Source of the DNA: Hydrotalea flava
GTDB lineage: Bacteria; Bacteroidota; Bacteroidia; Chitinophagales; Chitinophagaceae
Assembly (NCBI RefSeq): GCF_001623405.1
Contig: NZ_LUHG01000045.1
Location: 62,001-126,000, forward strand
Direction: 5' to 3'
Length of the DNA: 64,000 nucleotides
Numbering within the stretch: the stretch's first letter is position 1; each line of letters starts with the position of its first letter. Positions 53,675 to 61,841 of the stretch are shown piece by piece. The notes under the pieces are model-generated. The model searched no databases, was not told where the DNA came from, and worked only from the letters and a program-made list of their open reading frames with translations. Made by a program: the position numbers and the translations under genes.

Positions 53675-55714
53675 TTATTGTTTTTTTACCATCGTTAAAA
53701 TGGTGGCTATACCTATCAATTCATTCGTATCATCTATCATTTCTACCAGCCATTTTACAATGCCCCTTGCAATATCGGTTGGTTCTTTTTTTTCCTGACT
53801 AATTTTTTCTTTACAAGTAAATTGAACATGAATGGACGTATCCGGATATACCGGCTTGGTAAATCGCAACTCATCAATGCCATAATTCAATAATACCGGA
53901 TTTTTTTCATAACTGTCTACAAACAAACCTGCAGAAAGGCTTAATAACAAATACCCATGTGCTACCTGTTGGGTGAACATGGTGCCTTCAAAATTGGTAT
54001 TTCTTAAATGAGCATAAAAATGATCGCCCGATAAATCAGCAAAAGCATCAATTAAATCGGGTGTAATAGTTACAGAGGGGGTAATCATCTGCTCACCAAT
54101 CCGTAGTTCTTCAAAATATTTTTTGAAAGGATGAACGGTTGCAGCTATGCCATTTGCGCCTTGTTGGTATTGTTGTAAAACAGCAGTGAGCATATCTGGC
54201 GAACCCTGAATGGCTACGCGTTGCATATAATGTTGCAGGCCTCTTAATCCGCCCATTTCCTCACCTCCTCCTGCACGTCCGGGGCCACCATGTACAAGCA
54301 GTGGCAATGGCGAACCATGTCCGGTATTTTCTTTGCCACATTGCTGGTTTAAAATCAATATCCTGCCATGATGAGTACCTGCTCCCAATACATAATTTCG
54401 GGCAGTTTCTGCAGATGCGGTAACAATGGTAGATACCAATGATCCCTTTCCTAATTTAGTAATGTGAATTGCTTCCTCTAAATTGTGATAGGGCATTAAA
54501 GTTGAAACAGGCCCAAACGCTTCAATAGCATGTACTTCGGGTGAATGCAGTGGGTTACTGTTTCGCAATAGTAACGGACTCATAAAGGCGCCTGCTGTAG
54601 CATCTGCATCCATTACCTCAACAGTATCTAAATTGCCATACACCAATTCACTGCTTTGTAATAATAATTGTACGTGTTGAAGCACTTCTGCTTTTTGAGT
54701 TTTGCCTGCCAGGCTACCCATTCTTACTTTTTCATGCAATGGATTGCCAATGATTGTTTGCGATAGTGCTTTGCTGATATCATGTTGCACTGCTTCAATT
54801 TTATTTTCCGGCACCAAAATGCGGCGCACACCTGTACAACGTTGGCCGCATTTTAAAGTCATTTCCTTTCTCACTTCTTTTATAAATAAATCCCATTCCG
54901 GCATACCGGGCTCTACATCATGGCCTAAAACAATGGCATTCAATGAATCAGCTTCCATTGTAAATGAAACATTGTTTTGTACAATGGCCGGTGTGGTTTT
55001 TAATTTCAATCCGGTATGTGCACTGCCGGTAAAAGTAATCGTATCTTGTGCATCTACTTCATTCAATAAATTACCGGTACTGCCACATAATAATTGCAGT
55101 GCACCATCAGGTAATATATTAGAAGCTACCATGTGCTTTACAACTGCCTGTGTTAAATAACAACCAACGGTGGCAGGCTTTACGATAGCAGGAACACCCG
55201 CTAAAATATTCACGGCAATTTTTTCTAACATTCCCCAAACAGGAAAGTTATAAGCATTGATATGAATGGCGACCCCTTCTTTGGGTAAAAGCAAATGATG
55301 CCCCATAAATGTATGGGCTTTACCCAGCATGTGTGCTTCGCCTTCAGGCCAGTAAGGTAAATCGGGTAATTTTCTTCTTAAAGAGGCATATGAAAACAAG
55401 TTACCAATTCCACCTTCAATATCTACCCAACTATCTGCTTTGGTGGCACCGGTTTTGTAACTGAGGGTATACAATTCGGGCAAGAACTGTTGTAAATGCA
55501 GTGCTAAGGCTTTTAATAGTAACCCACGTTCCTGAAAAGTCATTTTCCGTAAAGCGGTATTTCCTTTTGTTCTGGCATACTCCATAATTGTAGCCATATC
55601 AAACCCTTCTGTACTGGCCGCTGCAATGTATTCGCCGGTTACTGCATTATATAGCGGTTGACCTTCGCCGCTGCCGGCAATCCATTTTCCTAAGATATAA
55701 CTTTCTAATACCAT
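53675..55714 (-). CDS. paaZ: Bifunctional aldehyde dehydrogenase/MaoC hydratase (PaaZ)
   Basis: 679 residues from ATG 55714. The aldehyde dehydrogenase part (1-520) has E254 in FTMEADSL and C293 in CGQRCTG, the same spacing as the catalytic pair of E. coli PaaZ. The C-terminal MaoC domain (about 540-679) has the hot-dog hydratase Asp and His in DLSGDHFYAHL. PaaZ opens oxepin-CoA and oxidises the semialdehyde in phenylacetate degradation. The paaABCDE monooxygenase genes are not in this window, so the pathway may continue elsewhere. An in-frame Met at 55753 is not preferred. Confidence 0.92.
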   Translation of the reverse strand: MVLESYILGKWIAGSGEGQPLYNAVTGEYIAAASTEGFDMATIMEYARTKGNTALRKMTFQERGLLLKALALHLQQFLPELYTLSYKTGATKADSWVDIEGGIGNLFSYASLRRKLPDLPYWPEGEAHMLGKAHTFMGHHLLLPKEGVAIHINAYNFPVWGMLEKIAVNILAGVPAIVKPATVGCYLTQAVVKHMVASNILPDGALQLLCGSTGNLLNEVDAQDTITFTGSAHTGLKLKTTPAIVQNNVSFTMEADSLNAIVLGHDVEPGMPEWDLFIKEVRKEMTLKCGQRCTGVRRILVPENKIEAVQHDISKALSQTIIGNPLHEKVRMGSLAGKTQKAEVLQHVQLLLQSSELVYGNLDTVEVMDADATAGAFMSPLLLRNSNPLHSPEVHAIEAFGPVSTLMPYHNLEEAIHITKLGKGSLVSTIVTASAETARNYVLGAGTHHGRILILNQQCGKENTGHGSPLPLLVHGGPGRAGGGEEMGGLRGLQHYMQRVAIQGSPDMLTAVLQQYQQGANGIAATVHPFKKYFEELRIGEQMITPSVTITPDLIDAFADLSGDHFYAHLRNTNFEGTMFTQQVAHGYLLLSLSAGLFVDSYEKNPVLLNYGIDELRFTKPVYPDTSIHVQFTCKEKISQEKKEPTDIARGIVKWLVEMIDDTNELIGIATILTMVKKQ

Positions 55715-55813
55715 TTCTTTTGTTAAGATTATTGCTGCAATAATGCGCTTCAAAAATAAGGAAAGCAGTATTTAAATGCTAATGATTGTTAGTTTAAATT
55801 GAGGTTGAATAAA

Positions 55814-55852
55814 TAAAAAACCCGCTTCAAGGTTTGTATACTCAAGCGGGTT
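55814..55852 (-). terminator. Rho-independent terminator of adk
   Basis: 9-bp perfect stem AACCCGCTT / AAGCGGGTT on the minus strand, then TTTTTT. It lies 32 bases after the adk stop. Confidence 0.85.
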
Positions 55853-55883
55853 AGCAGTTGGTTTTGGTAGTATCTTTCTGCTA

Positions 55884-56462
55884 TTAAGACAAGCGTTTGT
55901 TAATTTCGCTGCATAAACTGTTAAAAATTTCTTCAACGGCACCTTCGCCTTTTACATCTACTACCTTATTAAATTTTGCGTAATATGCTTTTACGGTTGC
56001 TGTTTTAGCATTGTATTCTTCAATTCTGGCCCTGATAACAGCCTCATTGGTATCATCACTACGACCACTGGTTAAGCCTCTGTTCAATAGGCGTTTCACC
56101 AATTCTTCTTCACTTACTTCCAGCGCCAGCACTACATTTATCTGGGTATGTTTTAATTTTAAAAGTGCATCCAATGCTTCACATTGTGTTTTGGTTCTGG
56201 GAAAACCATCAAACAAAAATCCTTTGGCATCAGGATGTTGCTCCAACGCAGAACTAATCATACCAACTACTACTTCATCGGGAACCAATTGCCCTTTGTC
56301 CATTAGGCTTTTGGCTTCCAAACCCAAAGGAGTTTGCGCTGCAATTTCGCTGCGTAATAAATCGCCGGTACTTAAATGTTTCAGGTGATATTTAGCTACT
56401 AATTTTTCACTTTGTGTTCCTTTTCCGCTTCCGGGAGGGCCAAACAGAATAATATTAAACAT
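55884..56462 (-). CDS. adk: Adenylate kinase
   Basis: 192 residues from ATG 56462. P-loop GPPGSGKGTQSEKL, NMP-binding HLSTGDLLRSEI and DGFPRTKTQCEALD. The LID is short: RLLNRGLTSGRSDDTNEAVIRAR, lacking the four-Cys zinc type. It interconverts ATP, AMP and ADP. A GTG two codons upstream is an alternative start. Monocistronic with its own -7 box and terminator. Confidence 0.95.
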   Translation of the reverse strand: MFNIILFGPPGSGKGTQSEKLVAKYHLKHLSTGDLLRSEIAAQTPLGLEAKSLMDKGQLVPDEVVVGMISSALEQHPDAKGFLFDGFPRTKTQCEALDALLKLKHTQINVVLALEVSEEELVKRLLNRGLTSGRSDDTNEAVIRARIEEYNAKTATVKAYYAKFNKVVDVKGEGAVEEIFNSLCSEINKRLS

Positions 56463-56487
56463 AGCCACACGCTCTTTAAATGAGGAA

Positions 56488-56495
56488 CAAATATA
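56488..56495 (-). promoter_or_regulatory. Putative -7 box of adk
   Basis: On the minus strand TATATTTG matches TAnnTTTG, 25 bases before the adk ATG. Confidence 0.45.
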
Positions 56496-56702
56496 AGCCT
56501 TGCGCTTTACATTTCCTTTAACAAATGAACAAACTACTGCGCTATCTGTTAATTATTTGGCTTTAACATTTGCCTCCAAACCATTTTCTGTCTATTTGCG
56601 TAGTTTTATTGTCTGTATATAGTATGCAGAAATTTTTTATAAAGCGCTTTGCAATGCATTCATACAATCATTGTTGGCAAGCAAATGGTTAAAACGAAAG
56701 TC

Positions 56703-57257
56703 ATGAAATTAAATTTAATTGCAATAACACTATTTTTGCTAATGAGTAGTTGTTATGGTCAAACCCACACAAAAACAGTAGTTATGGAAAACAATTCGAA
56801 AAGCAACCTTTCAACCGTAGGAACAGATACAAGCGGCTCTATTGTAAAATCTGATGCGGAGTGGAAAAAATTGCTTTCACCCGAAGTGTATTATGTGGCA
56901 AGAGAAAAAGGCACTGAACGTCCATTTACCAGTAAGTTTGAAACTTTTAAAGAAGTAGGTACCTATTATTGCGCTGTTTGTGGTAATGCATTATTTAAAA
57001 GCGATACAAAATTTGACAGTGGATGTGGTTGGCCAAGTTTTTATGAACCCATTAGTAAAAATTCAGTAATTTATTTACCGGATAACAGTTATGGCATGAA
57101 AAGAACTGAAGTGGAATGTGGACGCTGTAAATCGCATTTAGGCCATGTGTTTGAAGATGGTCCGCCACCAACAGGGTTGCGTTATTGTATTAATGGCGTG
57201 GTTTTAGATTTTAAAAAGGCACAGGAAGCAGAAAAAAAATACTACGAGAATCATTAA
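56703..57257 (+). CDS. msrB: Peptide methionine (R)-S-oxide reductase, lipoprotein
   Basis: 184 residues from ATG 56703. The leader [17 protein letters not shown] is a lipoprotein signal. Zinc Cys pairs C90/C93 (CAVC) and C139/C142 (CGRC); catalytic C162 in [12 protein letters not shown] and resolving C108 in [11 protein letters not shown]. It repairs oxidised methionine, here probably in the periplasm. Longer in-frame starts (56649, 56685) would precede the signal and are not preferred. Confidence 0.93.
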   Translation: MKLNLIAITLFLLMSSCYGQTHTKTVVMENNSKSNLSTVGTDTSGSIVKSDAEWKKLLSPEVYYVAREKGTERPFTSKFETFKEVGTYYCAVCGNALFKSDTKFDSGCGWPSFYEPISKNSVIYLPDNSYGMKRTEVECGRCKSHLGHVFEDGPPPTGLRYCINGVVLDFKKAQEAEKKYYENH

Positions 57258-57380
57258 TCGTACACATATGTATCATTAAAAAGCGGCTTCTTTAAAAGGG
57301 GTCGTTTTTTTTATGGCCACTCCGCCCGATTACTGTAATTTTGCTAACAATTGTAAGTTTTAATCAATAAAAATTTGGAA

Positions 57381-58640
57381 ATGGTAAAAGTAAGTAATTT
57401 GGCTGAGAGCCTGATTGGTAGTGAAATTGTAAAGTTGGGCAATGCCATTACAGAACGCATTAAGAAAGGAGAAAAAATTTATAATTACACCATTGGTGAT
57501 TTTGATTCTTCTGTATTTCCTATTCCTACTGAGTTGGAGCAATATATTATAGAAGCCTATCAAAAAAAGTTTACCAATTATCCGCCGGCAGATGGTATTG
57601 CTTTGTTACGTAAAGCTGTTTCTGCATTTTTGGCACAAAGAGAAGGGTTGGTTTATGCTGAGAATGAAATACAAATTGCATCAGGTGGCAGGCCGTTAAT
57701 TTATACCTTGTTTGAAACATTGGTAGATGAAGGCGATAAAGTAATTTATGGGGTACCATCCTGGAATAATAATCACTACGTTCATTTAACACAAGGGCAA
57801 CATTGCACCATTGAGTGTACTGCGGAAAATAATTTTATGCCTACGGCCGAAGCTATTGCACTTCACATTAAGGGGGCTACGTTACTTTGTTTGTGTACAC
57901 CGCAAAATCCTACCGGAACTACATTAACCAAAACATCATTAGAGCAGATATGTGATATGGTACTGGAAGAAAATAACAACAGGCCGCCCGATGCAAAAAA
58001 ATTATATGTGATGTTTGATCAAATGTATTGGACACTTACCTATGGCGATATTCAACATTATAATCCGGTTACCTTAAGGCCGGCAATGCGGGAATACACC
58101 ATCTTTATTGATGGTATTTCGAAAGCTTTTGCAGCAACTGGTGTACGGGTAGGATGGGCAGTTGGTCCTGCTGCTATCATTGCCAAAATGAAGGCAATTT
58201 TAAGCCATCTTGGTGCATGGGCGCCAATGGCAGAACAGCATGCAGTTGCAAAATATTTGGGACAAACAGAAGCAATTGATCGGTATTTGAACAGCTATAA
58301 ACAAGCACTTGAGTTTAGATTGAACAGTATTTACCAGGGTATTAAAGCATTGCAAAAAAAAGGATATTCTGTTGATGCCATTGCACCGCAGGCTGCTATT
58401 TATTTAACTGTTCAAATGAATTTAACCGGTAAAAAAACAAAGGAAGGCCAATTGCTTGAAAACCAGGATGCGGTTACAGGTTATATTCTATCTGAAGCTA
58501 AAATAGCCATTGTTCCTTTTTATGCTTTTGGCGCCGGCCACAATAGCAGTTGGTATAGATTGAGTGTAGGTACCTGCCGGGAAGAAGATATTGTTCCTAT
58601 GCTGAATGGATTGGAAAAAGCTTTGGCTGCATTACAATAA
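57381..58640 (+). CDS. PLP-dependent class I/II aminotransferase
   Basis: 419 residues from ATG 57381 (a TTG 6 bases earlier is possible). Fold-type I landmarks are the N-terminal IYNYTIGDFDSSVFPIPTELEQY, GGRPLIYTLFETLVDEGDKVIYGVPSWNN, CTPQNPTGTTLTK, the Schiff-base Lys in GISKAFAATGVRVGWAVGPAAI and Arg in WYRLSVGTCRE. It resembles aspartate aminotransferase-like enzymes, but the amino donor and acceptor cannot be told. It is monocistronic; a MITE-like repeat follows. Confidence 0.87.
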   Translation: MVKVSNLAESLIGSEIVKLGNAITERIKKGEKIYNYTIGDFDSSVFPIPTELEQYIIEAYQKKFTNYPPADGIALLRKAVSAFLAQREGLVYAENEIQIASGGRPLIYTLFETLVDEGDKVIYGVPSWNNNHYVHLTQGQHCTIECTAENNFMPTAEAIALHIKGATLLCLCTPQNPTGTTLTKTSLEQICDMVLEENNNRPPDAKKLYVMFDQMYWTLTYGDIQHYNPVTLRPAMREYTIFIDGISKAFAATGVRVGWAVGPAAIIAKMKAILSHLGAWAPMAEQHAVAKYLGQTEAIDRYLNSYKQALEFRLNSIYQGIKALQKKGYSVDAIAPQAAIYLTVQMNLTGKKTKEGQLLENQDAVTGYILSEAKIAIVPFYAFGAGHNSSWYRLSVGTCREEDIVPMLNGLEKALAALQ

Positions 58641-58656
58641 CTGAAATAAAACGTAT

Positions 58657-58778
58657 AAAAAAGAGGAAGTCTCAAAAGTAAAATGAAGCGTTTGAGAATG
58701 GCTTAAATGAAAACTTTCTCCACCACCTTACCGAATAAAAAGAGGCTGCATCGGACTTTTGAGACAGCCTCTCTTTTT
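58657..58778. repeat. MITE-like element with imperfect terminal inverted repeats
   Basis: About 122 bases with no coding capacity. The left end AGAGGAAGTCTCAAAAGT and the right end, whose complement reads AGAGGCTGTCTCAAAAGT, are imperfect inverted repeats. The right end also forms a strong hairpin AGAGGCTG/CAGCCTCT (58741-58772) with a T-tail, so it can terminate the aminotransferase gene. GGCTGTCTCAAAAGTCC ends are common on IS elements of Bacteroidota, from memory. The internal body shows no transposase. Confidence 0.6.
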
Positions 58779-58828
58779 AAAATTATTTTTGAATCAATAG
58801 GACGTGAAACAGGTGATGAAGGTGGCAA

Positions 58829-59077
58829 TTAGTTTTTATTGCAGATAAAAACAAAAGGTTTGTATAACCGGTCTTTAATAGCTTGTTGCATTAAATGTTG
58901 CGAACGGATTATTTTCGATCGGTTCACATCAATTAATTCATTGGCAATACAAAAATTACGGAAACTTTCTGTTCGGTGCAGTAATAGATTTAATTGCGCA
59001 ACTTCATTGGCAAAATCATCGGGTCCAATTAACTCGCTTTTAGAAAGTACTAAAAGATCTCTGCTGCTATTTTTCAT
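58829..59077 (-). CDS. Uncharacterised 82-residue protein
   Basis: 82 residues, hydrophilic, one Cys-containing segment (FRNFCIANELIDVN), with a plausible amphipathic profile (DDFANEVAQLNLLLHRTESF). No family recognised. The complementary strand also has an 82-residue frame at nearly the same place, but it is Cys/Ile/Ser-rich and less protein-like. 36 bases downstream of the small lipoprotein gene on the same strand. Moderate doubt that it is real. Confidence 0.5.
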   Translation of the reverse strand: MKNSSRDLLVLSKSELIGPDDFANEVAQLNLLLHRTESFRNFCIANELIDVNRSKIIRSQHLMQQAIKDRLYKPFVFICNKN

Positions 59078-59113
59078 ATGTATTTAATTCATTTGGGGGA
59101 TAAATGAAATTTT

Positions 59114-59242
59114 TTATACAGGTTTATAAACAGGGCACATACAATGTTTCTTATAATTAGATTTACTCAAAATTCCGCAGGAAGCTAATCCCATCATTAA
59201 TAATAACAGAACTATTCGTATTTTGTTGCGCTGATGAAACAT
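59114..59242 (-). CDS. Small lipoprotein
   Basis: 42 residues from ATG 59242. MFHQRNKIRIVLLLLMMGLASC gives a lipobox at LASC, and the mature part is only about 20 residues ending KKHCMCPVYKPV, with a CxC pair. Tiny lipoproteins of this design are frequent in Bacteroidota. The function is unknown; metal or sulfur binding by the CxC is speculative. Confidence 0.6.
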   Translation of the reverse strand: MFHQRNKIRIVLLLLMMGLASCGILSKSNYKKHCMCPVYKPV

Positions 59243-59280
59243 GATTATTTTCTTCCGTAAAAATAAAAATACGGTATAAA

Positions 59281-60393
59281 TTGATAAAAAAATCATTAAC
59301 ACCAAATATTTCGGTGAAAATTAAGGGCAAAAATGTATTGGTAGCACCATTAGATTGGGGGTTGGGTCATACAACCCGCTGTATTCCTATAATTAATGCC
59401 CTGATTATCAATCATTACCATGTAATTCTGGCTGCATCCGGTAAGTCGGCTGCTTTGCTGCAAAAAGAATTTCCTCATTTAACCATTGTTCCCTTAGCCG
59501 GATACCATGTTCAATATGCGCAAAGCAGTACATGGTTGCCAGTTAAATTATTGCTGCAGGTGCCTAAAATTATTCGTGCCATTAAAAATGAACATGCAGT
59601 ACTGCATGAAATGGTACAGCAATATTCCATTGATTGGGTAATCAGTGATAACCGTTTTGGATTATACCATCCTGCTGTTCATTGCACCTTCATTACCCAT
59701 CAATTAACCATTATGGCTCCTTATCAATGGTTAAGAAATTTGCTGCAACGTATCAACTACCAATACATTAATCGTTTTGATACTTGTTGGGTGCCTGATA
59801 TGGGCGGTGATGAGGGATTAGCGGGAATACTGTCTCATCCCAAACAATTACCTGCTATTCCTGTGCAATACATGGGAATGTTATCTAGATTTGAAAGCAC
59901 TACTACATTCCATCCGGAATATGTTTATGATTATTGCTTTCTGTTATCCGGCCCCGAACCGCAGCGTACCCGTCTTGAAAATATAGTCCTTTCTCAAATA
60001 GAGCAGATAGATGCAAGTATTATTGTTTTGCGAGGGTTGCCAGAACAGGCAAATGCCATCAAAAGCAAACACAATATTTTATCACATTTACCGGGTAAAG
60101 CATTGCAACAGGTGATTGAGCAGAGCAAATTTGTAATTGCAAGAAGTGGTTATACTACGGTAATGGAATTACTATCGTTGCAAAAAAAATGTTTTTTTAT
60201 ACCTACGCCCGGACAAACGGAACAGGAGTATCTGGCAGAACGTTTAGCCGACTTACAATTGTGTTTTATGGTGAAACAAGAGCATTTGAATATAGCAGAA
60301 CAGTTAACAGCACTTGAACAGTTTCCTTTTAAAACTCTACAGCCCAAAATTTTTACCGCACAACAATTAAAGTTGCTCATACAAAATCTTTAA
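59281..60393 (+). CDS. Glycosyltransferase, MurG-like GT-B family
   Basis: 370 residues from TTG 59281. NVLVAPLDWGLGHTTRCIPI (WGLGH is the glycine-rich loop) and the second-domain VIARSGYTTVMELLSLQKKCFFIPTPGQTEQEYLAERL match UDP-sugar-binding GT-B enzymes (MurG-like, PF13528/PF04101). The acceptor is unknown; perhaps a cell-surface polysaccharide or glycolipid. Followed after 31 bases by the EamA gene. Confidence 0.82.
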   Translation: MIKKSLTPNISVKIKGKNVLVAPLDWGLGHTTRCIPIINALIINHYHVILAASGKSAALLQKEFPHLTIVPLAGYHVQYAQSSTWLPVKLLLQVPKIIRAIKNEHAVLHEMVQQYSIDWVISDNRFGLYHPAVHCTFITHQLTIMAPYQWLRNLLQRINYQYINRFDTCWVPDMGGDEGLAGILSHPKQLPAIPVQYMGMLSRFESTTTFHPEYVYDYCFLLSGPEPQRTRLENIVLSQIEQIDASIIVLRGLPEQANAIKSKHNILSHLPGKALQQVIEQSKFVIARSGYTTVMELLSLQKKCFFIPTPGQTEQEYLAERLADLQLCFMVKQEHLNIAEQLTALEQFPFKTLQPKIFTAQQLKLLIQNL

Positions 60394-60424
60394 AACCAAG
60401 TAAGCGTGCTGCTATATTTGCAAT

Positions 60425-61360
60425 ATGTTCAGTAATACCAAGTGGAATGCACATGCAGCCGTATTAATCACCAATCTGCTTTTTGGCGTAAATTATGCAG
60501 CCGTAAAATATATTACCCCTCCATTTATTTTACCTTTTGGATTAAACTTTGCGAGGGTAGTAACAGCACTGATATTATTTTGGACATTGTTTTTATTAAA
60601 GCCTGGAAACAGCGCCGGCATTGAACGCAAACATATTCCCTTATTTGTGCGCTGTGGTATTACCGGTGTTACTATTAATCAGTTATTTTTTATTAAAGGC
60701 CTGTCACTTACTTCTTCTATACATGCATCGCTGCTTGCTTTGGCAACACCCATATTCATTACATTCATTGCTGCATGGTTGTTAAAAGAACGGTTATCTG
60801 TTGTAAAAATATTGGGATTATTAATGGGCGTATCCGGCGCTGTTATTTTAATTGCCATGAAACAAAATAGTGGCAACAGGCAAGACAGTCTTATTGGCGA
60901 TTTGTATATTTTGGTGAACGCCATCTCTTATGCTTTTTATATGGTTTGGGTTCGCCCTTTAATGCAGGTATATAGCGCATTGCATGTAATGCGCTGGATT
61001 TTTACTTTTGGAGCTTTGTTTTTAATTCCCTTTTGCTGGAACGATTTTTTTGTAACCCAATGGCATGCTTTTGGCATATTTGAATGGTTGGTATTGGCTT
61101 TGATTTGTGTAGGGGCTACATTTGTTGCCTATCTCTTTAATGTGTATGGTATCTCGGTTATCGGTGCATCTGCAACAGGAAGTTATATTTATACACAACC
61201 GGTATTTGCAGCTATTATTGCAGTATGGCTTTTGGGCGAACATTTTACACTCACTAAATTACTGGCAGGCTTATGTATTTTTGCCGGCGTGTTTTTGGTG
61301 AATAGTAAAAAAAATGTATTTAAATTTTTTTGGGGGAATAGAAAAACAGAAAATGCTTAG
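60425..61360 (+). CDS. EamA family (DMT) exporter
   Basis: 311 residues with ten predicted membrane helices in two EamA repeats: NLLFGVNYAAVKYITPPFILPFGLNFARVVTALILFW and NAISYAFYMVWVRPLMQVYSAL. It exports unidentified small molecules (RhaT/YdcZ-like family). Its 3' end overlaps the convergent sixA gene by 41 bases. Confidence 0.87.
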   Translation: MFSNTKWNAHAAVLITNLLFGVNYAAVKYITPPFILPFGLNFARVVTALILFWTLFLLKPGNSAGIERKHIPLFVRCGITGVTINQLFFIKGLSLTSSIHASLLALATPIFITFIAAWLLKERLSVVKILGLLMGVSGAVILIAMKQNSGNRQDSLIGDLYILVNAISYAFYMVWVRPLMQVYSALHVMRWIFTFGALFLIPFCWNDFFVTQWHAFGIFEWLVLALICVGATFVAYLFNVYGISVIGASATGSYIYTQPVFAAIIAVWLLGEHFTLTKLLAGLCIFAGVFLVNSKKNVFKFFWGNRKTENA

Positions 61361-61823
61361 GCGCTGCGCTGAAATCTTTCCAGGAAGCTGCATCTACAGC
61401 AATGCCAACTACCCCGCAGGTAGGCATGGGCACTACTTCTTGTTTAAAAGAGGAACATTTGTAGGCAAACTCTGTAATGCCCGGATTGTGTGAAAACAAG
61501 GCGGCCGACTGAATGGCATCATCTAATTTTTCAGTAACATGAAAAAAAGTATCTAATTCGGCGGCGTATAATTCGGGTGCTTCAATAATTAGATTGTACA
61601 ACAATTTTCCCTTTTGTTGAAAGGCTTCTAAAAAATAAGAGGCAGTGCTCATGGCTCTTAAAGCCGGGCTTGAAATAAAAGCATCTACAGTAATATTTTC
61701 TGCAATGAGTTTTTGGGCCATTTCAGCAGCCTCCATTTGTCCTCTATTGTTTAAAGGCCGGTCAAAATCAGTAAATGCATCCAAACTACTTTTGGCATGC
61801 CGAATAATTAATAATTGCTTCAT
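61320..61823 (-). CDS. sixA: SixA-like phosphohistidine phosphatase
   Basis: 167 residues. The histidine phosphatase motif is RHAKSSLDAFTDFDRPLNNRGQ (His9). ISSPALRAMSTASYF and FSHNPGITEFA complete the site. SixA removes phosphate from histidine in phosphotransfer domains. No two-component kinase is nearby, so the target is unknown. 18 bases downstream of the purF-like gene on the same strand; its 3' end overlaps the EamA gene by 41 bases. Confidence 0.88.
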   Translation of the reverse strand: MKQLLIIRHAKSSLDAFTDFDRPLNNRGQMEAAEMAQKLIAENITVDAFISSPALRAMSTASYFLEAFQQKGKLLYNLIIEAPELYAAELDTFFHVTEKLDDAIQSAALFSHNPGITEFAYKCSSFKQEVVPMPTCGVVGIAVDAASWKDFSAAPKHFLFFYSPKKI

Positions 61824-61841
61824 GATGCATTTAGCGTTTAA

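Noticed and set aside
57270-57312. Possible terminator after msrB (AAAAGCGGCTTC ... GGGGTCGTTTTT)
   Set aside because: The stem depends on several G-T pairs; too weak to list as a feature.
58839-59087. 82-residue plus-strand frame
   Set aside because: Overlaps the more protein-like minus-strand frame and has a Cys/Ser-rich composition; only one of the two is likely real.
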